From contig JAUHXR010000051.1 in the NCBI GenBank assembly GCA_030426845.1, positions 1-38,904 on the forward strand: DNA of 38,904 nucleotides, given 5' to 3'. Both the position numbers and the translations under genes were made by a program. This document shows, one piece after another, positions 15,835 to 22,477 of the stretch (its first letter is position 1; each line of letters begins with the position of its first letter). Below the pieces are notes generated by a model, which had not been told where the DNA came from, made no database searches, and worked only from the letters and a program-made list of their open reading frames with translations. The DNA is from Polyangia bacterium. GTDB lineage: Bacteria; Myxococcota_A; Polyangia; Polyangiales; Sandaracinaceae.

Positions 15835-16110
15835 ATGGCGAGCGAATCCCAGAAAAGAGAGCTAGTCCGGAAGATCAGCAAGCACGTCAACGAACGTTTC
15901 GGAGGCAGCTACCGGCGCGCGTTCGACCACTACGCTGGGCCGGGCGACAACACGGTGGACTCCGACGAGCTCGGCAAGCTGCTCAAGGCGGCGGGCGTCG
16001 GCAGCGCCCTGACCCGCGGCATGTGGGTCGACGGCGTGATGAAGGAGGTCGACTCCAACAAGGACGGCCGCATCACCTGGGACGAGTTCAACCGGGTGAT
16101 GGGTCGCTAG
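15835..16110 (+). CDS. Small EF-hand protein (calmodulin-like calcium sensor)
   Basis: 91 aa, with no signal peptide, so probably cytoplasmic. It has a paired EF-hand arrangement. The C-terminal loop is canonical over residues 73-84 (DSNKDGRITWDE): Asp73, Asn75, Asp77, Gly78, Ile80 and Glu84 are all in place. The N-terminal loop (34-45) keeps the central Asp38, Val41 and Glu45 but has Ala at position 1 and Pro at 3, so it probably does not bind calcium. Start ATG follows GAGGAGGGCGAG and an extended -10 motif. The gene lies between two terminators or promoters and seems to be its own transcription unit. A calcium-dependent regulatory or buffering role is inferred from the fold only. Confidence 0.85.
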   Translation: MASESQKRELVRKISKHVNERFGGSYRRAFDHYAGPGDNTVDSDELGKLLKAAGVGSALTRGMWVDGVMKEVDSNKDGRITWDEFNRVMGR

Positions 16111-16135
16111 GAGCTCCTAGAGTAGAGCGACGCGA

Positions 16136-16996
16136 TTGCCCGCTGTGACCACGCGCTATGCAGGGGTCGCCCCCGTCGTCTGGCTGTGCGCCGTCGGCGT
16201 CGGGGGCGCGCTCCTCGCGGCCTGCGATGGCGAAGGGCCCCGCGACGCCGGGGCGGGCCTCGACGCGGCGACCCTGGACGCGGCCGGCGTGGACGCCGCG
16301 ATGCTCGACGCCGCGATGCTCGACGCCGCGATGCTCGACGCGGGGCATCTCGACGCGGCGCGGCTCGATGGCGCGGTCCTCGACGCCGGGCCACTCGACG
16401 GCGGCCCGCCCGACGCGGGGGTCGGGTTCGCCGGGAGCTTCGAGGTCCTGCCCGCCTCCGTCCGCGCGCGCATGGACGGCGTCTCGTGGCGCGCGGGGTG
16501 CCCCGTCGGCCTCGACGGGCTGGCGTACCTGCGCCTGCGCCACTGGGGGCTCGACGGATCGGTCCACGACGGCGAGATGGTCGTCGCCATGGAGGTCGCG
16601 CCCGACGTCGTCGCGGTGTTCGAGGAGCTCTTCGACGCGCGCTTCCCCATCGCGCGGATGCAGCTCGTGGACGACTACGGGGCCGACGACGATCGCTCGA
16701 TGGAGGCGAACAACACCTCGGCCTTCAACTGCCGCCGCGTCACCGGGGGGAGCAGCTTCTCGCAGCACAGCTACGGCGACGCGATCGACATCAACCCGAT
16801 CCAGAACCCGTACGTGCGCGGCGGCACCGTGCTCCCGCCCGCGGGTACGAGCTACACCGACCGGGCGGACGTGCGGCCGGCGATGATCGTGGCCGGCGAC
16901 GACGTGACGGCGGCCTTCGACGCGATCGGCTGGCGCTGGGGCGGGGACTTCACCACCCTCAAGGACTACCAGCACTTCTCTCGCAACGGTCGTTGA
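16136..16996 (+). CDS. Lipoprotein M15-family peptidase (VanY/D-Ala-D-Ala carboxypeptidase-like)
   Basis: 286 aa from TTG 16136; a GTG at 16145 is an equally possible start. The lipobox is LAAC (Cys30). Eleven tandem five-residue units of the type LDAAx follow (about 42-96). The C-terminal domain has the M15 zinc motif SQHSYGDAIDINP with ligands His211 and Asp218, and His280 in DYQHFS is the third ligand. This arrangement (SxHxxGxAxD plus HxH-like end) marks peptidases that cut D-Ala containing stem peptides or peptidoglycan cross-links. The domain begins after FEVLPASVRARM. The lipid anchor suggests cell-wall processing at a membrane. Substrate, and whether it is active, cannot be read from sequence. 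Confidence 0.8.
   Translation: MPAVTTRYAGVAPVVWLCAVGVGGALLAACDGEGPRDAGAGLDAATLDAAGVDAAMLDAAMLDAAMLDAGHLDAARLDGAVLDAGPLDGGPPDAGVGFAGSFEVLPASVRARMDGVSWRAGCPVGLDGLAYLRLRHWGLDGSVHDGEMVVAMEVAPDVVAVFEELFDARFPIARMQLVDDYGADDDRSMEANNTSAFNCRRVTGGSSFSQHSYGDAIDINPIQNPYVRGGTVLPPAGTSYTDRADVRPAMIVAGDDVTAAFDAIGWRWGGDFTTLKDYQHFSRNGR
16259..16423. repeat. Eleven in-frame 15-nt units encoding LDAAx pentads
   Basis: Tandem 15-nt repeats in the peptidase lipoprotein. The central units encode VDAAM LDAAM LDAAM and are nearly identical at DNA level; the outer ones have drifted (LDAGH, LDAAR, LDGAV, LDAGP, LDGGP, PDAGV). They form a spacer between the lipid anchor and the peptidase domain. Confidence 0.85.
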
Positions 16997-17008
16997 CCGC
17001 GCCTCAGG

Positions 17009-17093
17009 ATGCTCAGTCCGCGGATGGCTCAGTCTGCGGGAGGCTCAGCGGCGGACGGGTCAGCCGCGGACGGCTCAGCGGCGGACGGCTCAC
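17009..17093. repeat. Degenerate 15-nt tandem repeat across the permease stop codon
   Basis: About five to six copies of a unit like GGCTCAGCGGCGGAC. Inside the permease gene they encode SAAEP/SAADP units. Related copies continue past the stop codon at 17029 into the intergenic gap, so change in copy number or a point mutation can alter the C-terminus. Confidence 0.7.
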
Positions 17094-18537
17094 CCGCCTC
17101 GTCGGCGAACGTCTCCTCGGGCGCGAGGACGAGGCGGTGGCGCGCGTAGAGCGCGAAGTAGAGCAGCCCTGCCGCGTACCAGACGGCCGCGCCGAGGACG
17201 ACGTCGCGGTAGCTCTCGTCGACCACGAAGAGCGCGACGAGCGTCACGGCCGCGATGACCATCGCGACGATCGCCCCGGGCACCCCCAGGGGGCTGCGGT
17301 ACGGGCGCGGCAGCCGCGGGAAGCGCACCCGCAGGAGCACGTAGGACAGCATCTGCAGGATGTAGGAGATCACCGCGCCGAAGACGGCCATGTTGAGCAG
17401 CACGGCGCCGACCGGGTGCTCGCTCCCGAGGAAGTGAATCGCGAGGGCCACCGCGTAGCCGATCCCGGCCCCGACGAGGAGCGCGACGTGAGGCGTCTTG
17501 CGCGTCGGGTGGGTGACGCTGAGCACGCGCGGGAAGTACCCGGCGCGAGAGAGCGAGTAGATCTGCCGCCCATAGGCGAAGACGATCGAGTGGAAGCTCG
17601 CCACCAGCCCCGTGACCGCGATCAGCGCGAGCGCCCGGGCCCCGATGCCGTCGCCGAAGATCGTGCGGAAGCCCTCGAAGAGCGGCTCCTCGCTCGCCGC
17701 CATCGCGGCCGCGCCGGGCGCGATCGCGGTGTTCAGGACCAACGTGAGGAACGCGGTCACCACGAGCGTGAGCAGCCCGAAGAGGATGCCCCTCGGCATG
17801 TCGCGCGCCGGGTCGTGCGCCTCCTCGGCGGCCAGGGGCAGCTCCTCGATCGCGAGGTAGAACCACATCGCGAACGGCAGCGCGCCGAACACCCCGCGCG
17901 CCCCCCGCGGCAGCCAAACGCTCGCCCCCTCGGTCGGCGCGATGTCGAGCGCGCGCTCGAGCGAGAGGTGCGGCAGCGCGCCGACGAAGAACACCGCGAG
18001 GACGCCGAGCGCGAGGAAGGTGATCACCACCGTGAACCGGAAGCTCGCCTCGACGCCGTAGACATTGAGGCCGACGAAGACCCCGTAGGCGAGCAGCCAC
18101 CAGAGCGGCTCGAGGTGCTCCGGCGTGTCGAAGATCGCGGCGAGGTAGCTCCCGATCGCGACCACGATCACGGCCGGCGTCAGGACGTACTCCATGTTCT
18201 CGGCGAGGCCGGTGACGTAGGCGCCCCACGGGCCCATCGCGGTGCGCGCGAACGAGTACGCGCCGCCGGTGTGCGGCAGCGCGGGCGACATCTCGGCGAT
18301 CGAGAAGCAGAGGCCCGCGTACATGACGGTGATGACGCCGGTCGCGAGGAGCATCCCGCCGAAGCCGCCCGCCGCGAGGCCGAAGTTCCAGCCGAAGAAG
18401 TCGCCGCTGATGACCGCGCCCACCCCGAGCGCCCAGAGCGACCACACCCGCGCGTAGCGCTTCAGCCCGCGACGCTCGAAGTAGCCGGCGTCGACGTCGT
18501 CGTAGCGCACCCCGCGCTCGTCCTTCGGCGCGCTCAT
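17029..18537 (-). CDS. APC-superfamily amino acid/ethanolamine permease
   Basis: 502 aa from ATG 18537. The frame is open upstream, but the protein family starts here. The N-terminus GYFERRGLKRYARVWSLWALG followed by VGAVISGDFFGWNFGLAAGGFGGML is characteristic of ethanolamine permeases (APC family 2.A.3.5). About twelve hydrophobic helices follow, including SIAEMSPALPHTGGAYSFAR, the substrate-loop motif of APC transporters. The cytoplasmic tail has SAAEP repeats. It would import ethanolamine or a related amine by proton symport. No ethanolamine ammonia-lyase genes are in the window. Only 2 nt separate it from the upstream lipoprotein gene, so co-transcription is likely. Confidence 0.8.
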   Translation of the reverse strand: MSAPKDERGVRYDDVDAGYFERRGLKRYARVWSLWALGVGAVISGDFFGWNFGLAAGGFGGMLLATGVITVMYAGLCFSIAEMSPALPHTGGAYSFARTAMGPWGAYVTGLAENMEYVLTPAVIVVAIGSYLAAIFDTPEHLEPLWWLLAYGVFVGLNVYGVEASFRFTVVITFLALGVLAVFFVGALPHLSLERALDIAPTEGASVWLPRGARGVFGALPFAMWFYLAIEELPLAAEEAHDPARDMPRGILFGLLTLVVTAFLTLVLNTAIAPGAAAMAASEEPLFEGFRTIFGDGIGARALALIAVTGLVASFHSIVFAYGRQIYSLSRAGYFPRVLSVTHPTRKTPHVALLVGAGIGYAVALAIHFLGSEHPVGAVLLNMAVFGAVISYILQMLSYVLLRVRFPRLPRPYRSPLGVPGAIVAMVIAAVTLVALFVVDESYRDVVLGAAVWYAAGLLYFALYARHRLVLAPEETFADEAGEPSAAEPSAADPSAAEPPAD

Positions 18538-18539
18538 CG

Positions 18540-19343
18540 CTACATCGAGGTGGCGAAGCGGACGTAGATGTCCTGGCTGCGGGTGAGGCGGATGGCGCAG
18601 GGGTCGGTCACCCCGCAGGCGCCGGTGATGCCGACGAGGGTCGCGCCCGAGTCCGGCTCGGCGTCGATCTCGAGGGTGAAGCCGACGGACGCCTCGAGCA
18701 CGCGGATCCGAGGCTCGCGGAACGGCTGCAGCGTGCCGAGGAAGGTTCGTTCCGGGAGCCGGCGCAGGTACACCGCGCCCGGTCCCTGGGGGATGAAGCG
18801 CACCACGACAGGGTCGCCGACCGAGAGGCCGCCGTCCTGGCGCGGGCCCGCGTCGGTGGGCGCCCCCGCGTCGAAGCCGACCAGCGGGCCCGCGTCCGTG
18901 CCGGGGCCCGCGTCGAACGGCGGGCCCGCGTCCGCGACGTCGGAGGCGCAGCGCCGGGTGATGACCCGCTCGGCGTCGATGCGCGCGAGCGTGACCTCGA
19001 TCGGGCCACCCTGCCCGACCTCGACCACGTCGCAGCCGATCGCGTAGGCCGCGCCGTCCGCGTCGAGCGCGGTGCCGACGAAGCAGTAGGTCGCGCCGTC
19101 CTCCAGGTCGTCGGGCCGCGCCCCTGCGGTCGCGCCGGAGATCGTCTCGCAGTACCGCCGCGCGCCCCGCGGCTCGCAGGCGCCACACTCGCCCTCGTAG
19201 ATCTCGGCGAGGATCGACGGCGGGCGCTCGGGGCCGGTGGTCGGCCCGTTGCGGAACGTCCACGGCTGCGACCGATCGCAGCCGCCCGCGAGGGCGACGA
19301 GCAACGCGAGGAGGGCGAGGTCAGAGGGGCGCGAAGACGACAC
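18540..19343 (-). CDS. Lipoprotein A: DAG linker plus InlB-B-repeat-like domain
   Basis: 267 aa from GTG 19343, overlapping the upstream gene by 23 nt. The signal peptide ends at AGGC (Cys22). The mature N-terminus has several Cys (YEGECGACEPRGARRYC, TYCFVG, IGCDVV, RRCAS). A linker rich in Asp-Ala-Gly-Pro follows (about 136-168). The C-terminal domain ends GITGACGVTDPCAIRLTRSQ, resembling the divergent InlB B-repeat/Flg_new module with its Cys pair. It is a paralogue of the next gene, sharing CDR-QPW after the lipid Cys, the IYEGE-CGxCEP motif and domain order. Function unknown; a surface-exposed role is inferred. Confidence 0.78.
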   Translation of the reverse strand: MSSSRPSDLALLALLVALAGGCDRSQPWTFRNGPTTGPERPPSILAEIYEGECGACEPRGARRYCETISGATAGARPDDLEDGATYCFVGTALDADGAAYAIGCDVVEVGQGGPIEVTLARIDAERVITRRCASDVADAGPPFDAGPGTDAGPLVGFDAGAPTDAGPRQDGGLSVGDPVVVRFIPQGPGAVYLRRLPERTFLGTLQPFREPRIRVLEASVGFTLEIDAEPDSGATLVGITGACGVTDPCAIRLTRSQDIYVRFATSM

Positions 19344-20139
19344 GGACGGACTCGGAGCGGGTGATCGCGATGGTACACGGGCTCACCGCGCCGCACCCCC
19401 CGCCCTGGATCGTGTCGAGCCGCCAGCCGGCCGCGGGGCTCGCCTCGAGCCGCACCTGATCGCCGACGCTCGTCGTGAGCTGCGCGGCCTGGGGCGCGCG
19501 GGGCACCTGGCCGATCAGCCCGCCGGTCCGCGCGTCGAAGACCAGCGCGGTGCCCTCGCCCTCCTGCTGGAAGAAGACCCGCACCGTCCCCGTCGGAGGC
19601 CCCGCGTCGCCGCTCGGCGGCCCCGCGTCGACCCCGGGCGGGCCCGCGTCCGCGCCGCCCGCGTCGCGGAGCCCGCCGTCGAGGCCCGCGTCCTCGAGGC
19701 CCGCGTCCCGCCGAGGCCCCGCGTCGACCATCACCCGGGGTGTGTCGCACGACGGCACGAGGAAGCGACCCGGGGTCAGCGGCGCGAGGGTCACCCGGAC
19801 CGGCTCCTGCCCCGCGCGCGCGTCCGCGCAGCCGATCGCGAAGGCCTCCCCGTTGGCGTCGAGCGCGGTCGCCATGAAGCAGTAGGGCGCGCCGTCGACG
19901 AGCGCGTCGGGATCGGGCCCGACCGACCCGCGGGCGAGGCTCGCGCAGTAGACCCGCCGCCCCGCCGGCTCGCAGGGCCCGCACTCCGCGCCCTCGTAGA
20001 CCTCGGCCACCAGCATCGGCGGCCGGGCCGACGGCACGCCCGCGCCGTGGGTGATCTCCCACGGCTGACGCCGATCGCAGCCGACGACCGCGAGCGACGC
20101 GGCCAGCCCGAGCAGCCCCCACCGCGCGCGACCTTGCAC
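19321..20139 (-). CDS. Lipoprotein B: paralogue of lipoprotein A
   Basis: 272 aa. GTG 20139 is preferred over TTG 20190: it gives a normal lipoprotein signal (ending VVGC, Cys21), and a TTTACT -10-like hexamer lies 6 nt upstream. Shares with lipoprotein A the start CDRRQPW, the VYEGAECGPCEP Cys motif, PYCFMATALDA, and IGCAD. The linker is longer (about 138-185) and made of DAG units such as RDAGLEDAGLDGG. The C-terminal InlB-like domain ends GGGCGAVSPCTIAITRSE. Tandem duplication followed by divergence is inferred. First gene of a three-gene unit with lipoprotein A and the permease. Confidence 0.76.
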   Translation of the reverse strand: MQGRARWGLLGLAASLAVVGCDRRQPWEITHGAGVPSARPPMLVAEVYEGAECGPCEPAGRRVYCASLARGSVGPDPDALVDGAPYCFMATALDANGEAFAIGCADARAGQEPVRVTLAPLTPGRFLVPSCDTPRVMVDAGPRRDAGLEDAGLDGGLRDAGGADAGPPGVDAGPPSGDAGPPTGTVRVFFQQEGEGTALVFDARTGGLIGQVPRAPQAAQLTTSVGDQVRLEASPAAGWRLDTIQGGGCGAVSPCTIAITRSESVRVVFAPL

Positions 20140-20145
20140 ACCCCG

Positions 20146-20151
20146 AGTAAA
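20146..20151 (-). promoter_or_regulatory. -10-like hexamer of lipoprotein B
   Basis: TTTACT on the minus strand, 6 nt before GTG 20139. The spacing resembles the nearly leaderless promoter at 583. It supports the shorter start of this gene. Confidence 0.35.
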
Positions 20152-20167
20152 GGCCGACTCCCCCGGT

Positions 20168-20193
20168 GAGGGCAAGCGAGCCGAGGGCAAGCG
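20168..20193. repeat. Two direct copies of an 11-bp word in the divergent promoter region
   Basis: GAGGGCAAGCG at 20168-20178 and 20183-20193, offset by 15 nt. Both lie between the lipoprotein B and yggX promoters, so they could be a tandem regulator site or a short repeat remnant. Confidence 0.5.
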
Positions 20194-20202
20194 CGGTCGC
20201 TG

Positions 20203-20231
20203 TTGCGGTTCGCGGGGACGCGCCCTAGGCT
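20203..20231 (+). promoter_or_regulatory. Sigma-70-type promoter of yggX
   Basis: TTGCGG (20203-20208), a 17-nt spacer, and TAGGCT (20226-20231). The spacing is ideal. A GGAG Shine-Dalgarno lies at 20247-20250 ahead of ATG 20262. Confidence 0.6.
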
Positions 20232-20261
20232 CGGCTCCTCTCCAGCGGAGGCGCGACCCCC

Positions 20262-20543
20262 ATGTCCGAGTCCGAGACCGTGTTCTGCGTGAAGACCCAG
20301 CGAGAGGGCGAGAAGCTCGAGAGGCAGCCGTTCCCCAACGAGCTGGGCAAGCGGATCCACGAGAGCGTCTCGAAGGAGGGCTGGGCCGCCTGGATCGCGC
20401 ACTCGACGATGCTGATCAACGAGTTCCGGATCGACCTCAGCAGCAAGCAGGGCACCGAGTTCCTCCTCAAGCAGTGCGAGGAGTTCTTCTTCGGTGAGGG
20501 GTCCGAGCTTCCGCCCGACTTCAAGCCGGCCGACGAAGGGTGA
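20262..20543 (+). CDS. yggX: YggX family Fe(II)-trafficking/oxidative protection protein
   Basis: 93 aa, almost the family length of about 90. The signature TVFCVKTQREGEKLE with conserved Cys9, then PFPNELGKRIHESVSKEGW and TMLINEFRIDL, and FFFGEG near the C-terminus are typical of YggX. In enterobacteria YggX protects iron-sulfur clusters and is linked to repair of DNA damaged by oxidation. The protein is cytoplasmic. It is followed by a membrane MutS-like gene whose GTG overlaps this stop (GTGA), so the two are translationally coupled. The family is best known from gammaproteobacteria, so acquisition by transfer is possible, although codon use here matches the neighbours. Confidence 0.92.
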   Translation: MSESETVFCVKTQREGEKLERQPFPNELGKRIHESVSKEGWAAWIAHSTMLINEFRIDLSSKQGTEFLLKQCEEFFFGEGSELPPDFKPADEG

Positions 20544-22417
20544 GCGAGCCCGACGGCGGCGACGCGCCGCGAGGCCCCCTCGGCCAGCACCAAGAGCAGC
20601 GCGACGCGTTCGAGGCCGCGCGCGAGCGTCACGACGCGATCGACGCGCGCTTCGGGATGGCGGTCCTCGCGATCGCCGGGCTCGCCGTCGTGCTCCTCGG
20701 CTCGGGCCTGTTCGGTGGACCGCGCGAGAGCCTCTGGGGCGGGGCCGCGGTGGTGGTCCTGTTCTTCGTCGTCCGGGCCTTCCAGACGCGGACCATCAAC
20801 GCCCGCGCCGCGGCCGAGGTGCGGCGCGACATCCACGACCGGCACGTCAAGCGCATGACCGGTCGGCTCGCAGACCTGCCGCCCCCGGCCGCGATCATCC
20901 CGCCCGGCCACCCGTTCGCGTCGGACCTCGACCTCACCGGCCAGGCGTCGATCCAGCAGCGGCTCGACACGACCCACACCACCACCGGCGCCAAGACCCT
21001 CGCCGCGTGGCTCGGCTCACCCGCGACCCGCCCGGTCATCGAGAAGCGCCAGGCCGCGGTCGAGGAGCTCGCCCCCCGCGTCGAGCTGCGCCAGGAGCTC
21101 GAGGGCGCGGTGCTCGACACCGGCCGCGACCGCCTCGACGGCAACCCCTTCGTCGAGATCATGGGCAAGAAGGGCCCGCACGCCGAGCGCCCGTGGCTCC
21201 GGTGGGTCTGCCCGATCCTCCCCGTGATCACCGTGGGCCTCGGGCTCGCCGGGAGCGCGGGGATCGTGCCCGCGTGGGTGTTCCTCCTGCCGCTCGCCGT
21301 CCAGATCGGCATCGTCCGACAGACCGAGCCGCAGTCGCGCGAGATCTACGCGGCCTTCGGAGCCAAGAAGGGCTTCGTCGACGCCTTCGCGCGTCTGTTC
21401 CGGACGGTGGAGGAGGCGCGCTTCGAGGCTCCCCTCCTCGTCGACCTCCAGGAGCGGCTCGCGGTGGACGGGCTCGTGCCGAGCCAGCAGATGCGCCGGC
21501 TCGAGCGCTGGGTCTCCTGGTACGAGGTGCGCGAGTCGGGGATCGTCCACGTCGTCCTCAACCCGCTGCTGCTCTGGGACCTCAACTGCCTCATCGGCAT
21601 CGAGCGCTGGATGAAGAACGTCGGCCAGCGCTGCGGGATGTGGTTCGTCATCCTCGGCGAGATCGAGGCGCTCGCGAGCCTCGCGGTCCTGCGCCACCAG
21701 GAGCTCGGCGCGACGATGCCCGAGATCGTCGACCCGTCCGAGGGCCTGCACGCGGAGGGCATCGCCCACCCGCTGCTCCCGGTCGACACGCGGGTCGCCA
21801 ACGACGTCGCGCTCGAGGGGCCCGGCCGCTGCCTGATCGTCACCGGCTCCAACATGGCCGGCAAGAGCACGCTGCTGCGCGCGGTGGGCGTCAACGTGGC
21901 GCTCGCTCTCGCGGGTGGCCCGGTGCTCGCCGACGCGATGCGCGTCCCGCGCCTCCGCATCCGCGCCAGCATGCGCATCGCGGACTCCCTGCAGAGCGGC
22001 GCCAGCTACTTCCAGGCCGAGCTCGCGCGGCTCCGCACCGTGGTCCACCGCGCCGAGGAGGACCCGCCGATCCTGTTCCTCCTCGACGAGCTGCTCCGCG
22101 GCACCAACGCGCGGGCCCGCCACATCGGCGCGCGCGCGGTCGTCCAGCACCTCCTCGACCGCGGCGCGATGGGCTTCGTCGCGACCCACGACATCGCGCT
22201 CAGCAAGCTCGAGGACGAGCGCCCCGAGCAGGTCCACAACGTCCACTTCACTGACGTCATCGAGGACGGCGTGATGACCTTCGACTACCACCTCCGCGAG
22301 GGCGTGGTGAAGACCTCCAACGCGCTGCGGCTCCTGGCCGAGGTAGGCATCGACGTGCCGGACGACGGTCGCCTCGAGGACGGGGTCGCGCCGGCGCCCC
22401 AGGCGATCCGCAGCTGA
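20540..22417 (+). CDS. Membrane-associated MutS-like ATPase
   Basis: 625 aa from GTG 20540. Two hydrophobic segments (about 39-58 and 64-82) near the N-terminus and a second pair (about 222-258) make it membrane-bound, unlike canonical MutS, which lacks any. The C-terminal ATPase domain has Walker A TGSNMAGKST (435-444, Lys442) and Walker B FLLDELLRGTN (Asp516, Glu517). It also has the MutS-type SMRIADSLQSGASYFQAE and ATHDIAL motifs. There is no mismatch-recognition domain with the Phe-x-Glu motif and no clamp typical of MutS1. It belongs to the MutS-related families of unknown role. Coupling to yggX suggests a link to oxidative or DNA stress, but this is inference. Confidence 0.85.
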   Translation: MSEPDGGDAPRGPLGQHQEQRDAFEAARERHDAIDARFGMAVLAIAGLAVVLLGSGLFGGPRESLWGGAAVVVLFFVVRAFQTRTINARAAAEVRRDIHDRHVKRMTGRLADLPPPAAIIPPGHPFASDLDLTGQASIQQRLDTTHTTTGAKTLAAWLGSPATRPVIEKRQAAVEELAPRVELRQELEGAVLDTGRDRLDGNPFVEIMGKKGPHAERPWLRWVCPILPVITVGLGLAGSAGIVPAWVFLLPLAVQIGIVRQTEPQSREIYAAFGAKKGFVDAFARLFRTVEEARFEAPLLVDLQERLAVDGLVPSQQMRRLERWVSWYEVRESGIVHVVLNPLLLWDLNCLIGIERWMKNVGQRCGMWFVILGEIEALASLAVLRHQELGATMPEIVDPSEGLHAEGIAHPLLPVDTRVANDVALEGPGRCLIVTGSNMAGKSTLLRAVGVNVALALAGGPVLADAMRVPRLRIRASMRIADSLQSGASYFQAELARLRTVVHRAEEDPPILFLLDELLRGTNARARHIGARAVVQHLLDRGAMGFVATHDIALSKLEDERPEQVHNVHFTDVIEDGVMTFDYHLREGVVKTSNALRLLAEVGIDVPDDGRLEDGVAPAPQAIRS

Positions 22418-22423
22418 TCACGG

Positions 22424-22437
22424 GGCGCCTAGGCGCC
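22424..22437. promoter_or_regulatory. Perfect 14-bp palindrome upstream of the large kinase gene
   Basis: GGCGCCTAGGCGCC lies between the MutS-like stop and the kinase -10. A further GCGCCT copy follows at 22449-22454. The site overlaps the expected -35 region, so it could be an operator; it could also be a short terminator stem, but no T-tract follows. Confidence 0.4.
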
Positions 22438-22460
22438 TGGGATCCGAGCGCCTCACCGCG

Positions 22461-22466
22461 TAGAAT
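22461..22466 (+). promoter_or_regulatory. -10 hexamer of the large kinase gene
   Basis: TAGAAT, 11 nt before ATG 22478. It matches the -10 consensus at five of six bases. No clear -35 is seen. Confidence 0.55.
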
Positions 22467-22477
22467 CGGCGGACTGG

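Noticed and set aside
16259-16423. Pentapeptide-repeat (Pfam type) domain in the M15 peptidase
   Set aside because: The units (LDAAx) lack the central Leu/Phe pattern A(D/N)LxX of that fold and lie in a linker after the lipid anchor. They look like disordered spacer.
20540-22417. Canonical mismatch repair MutS
   Set aside because: It is shorter, has membrane segments, and lacks the mismatch-recognition domain; MutL is absent.
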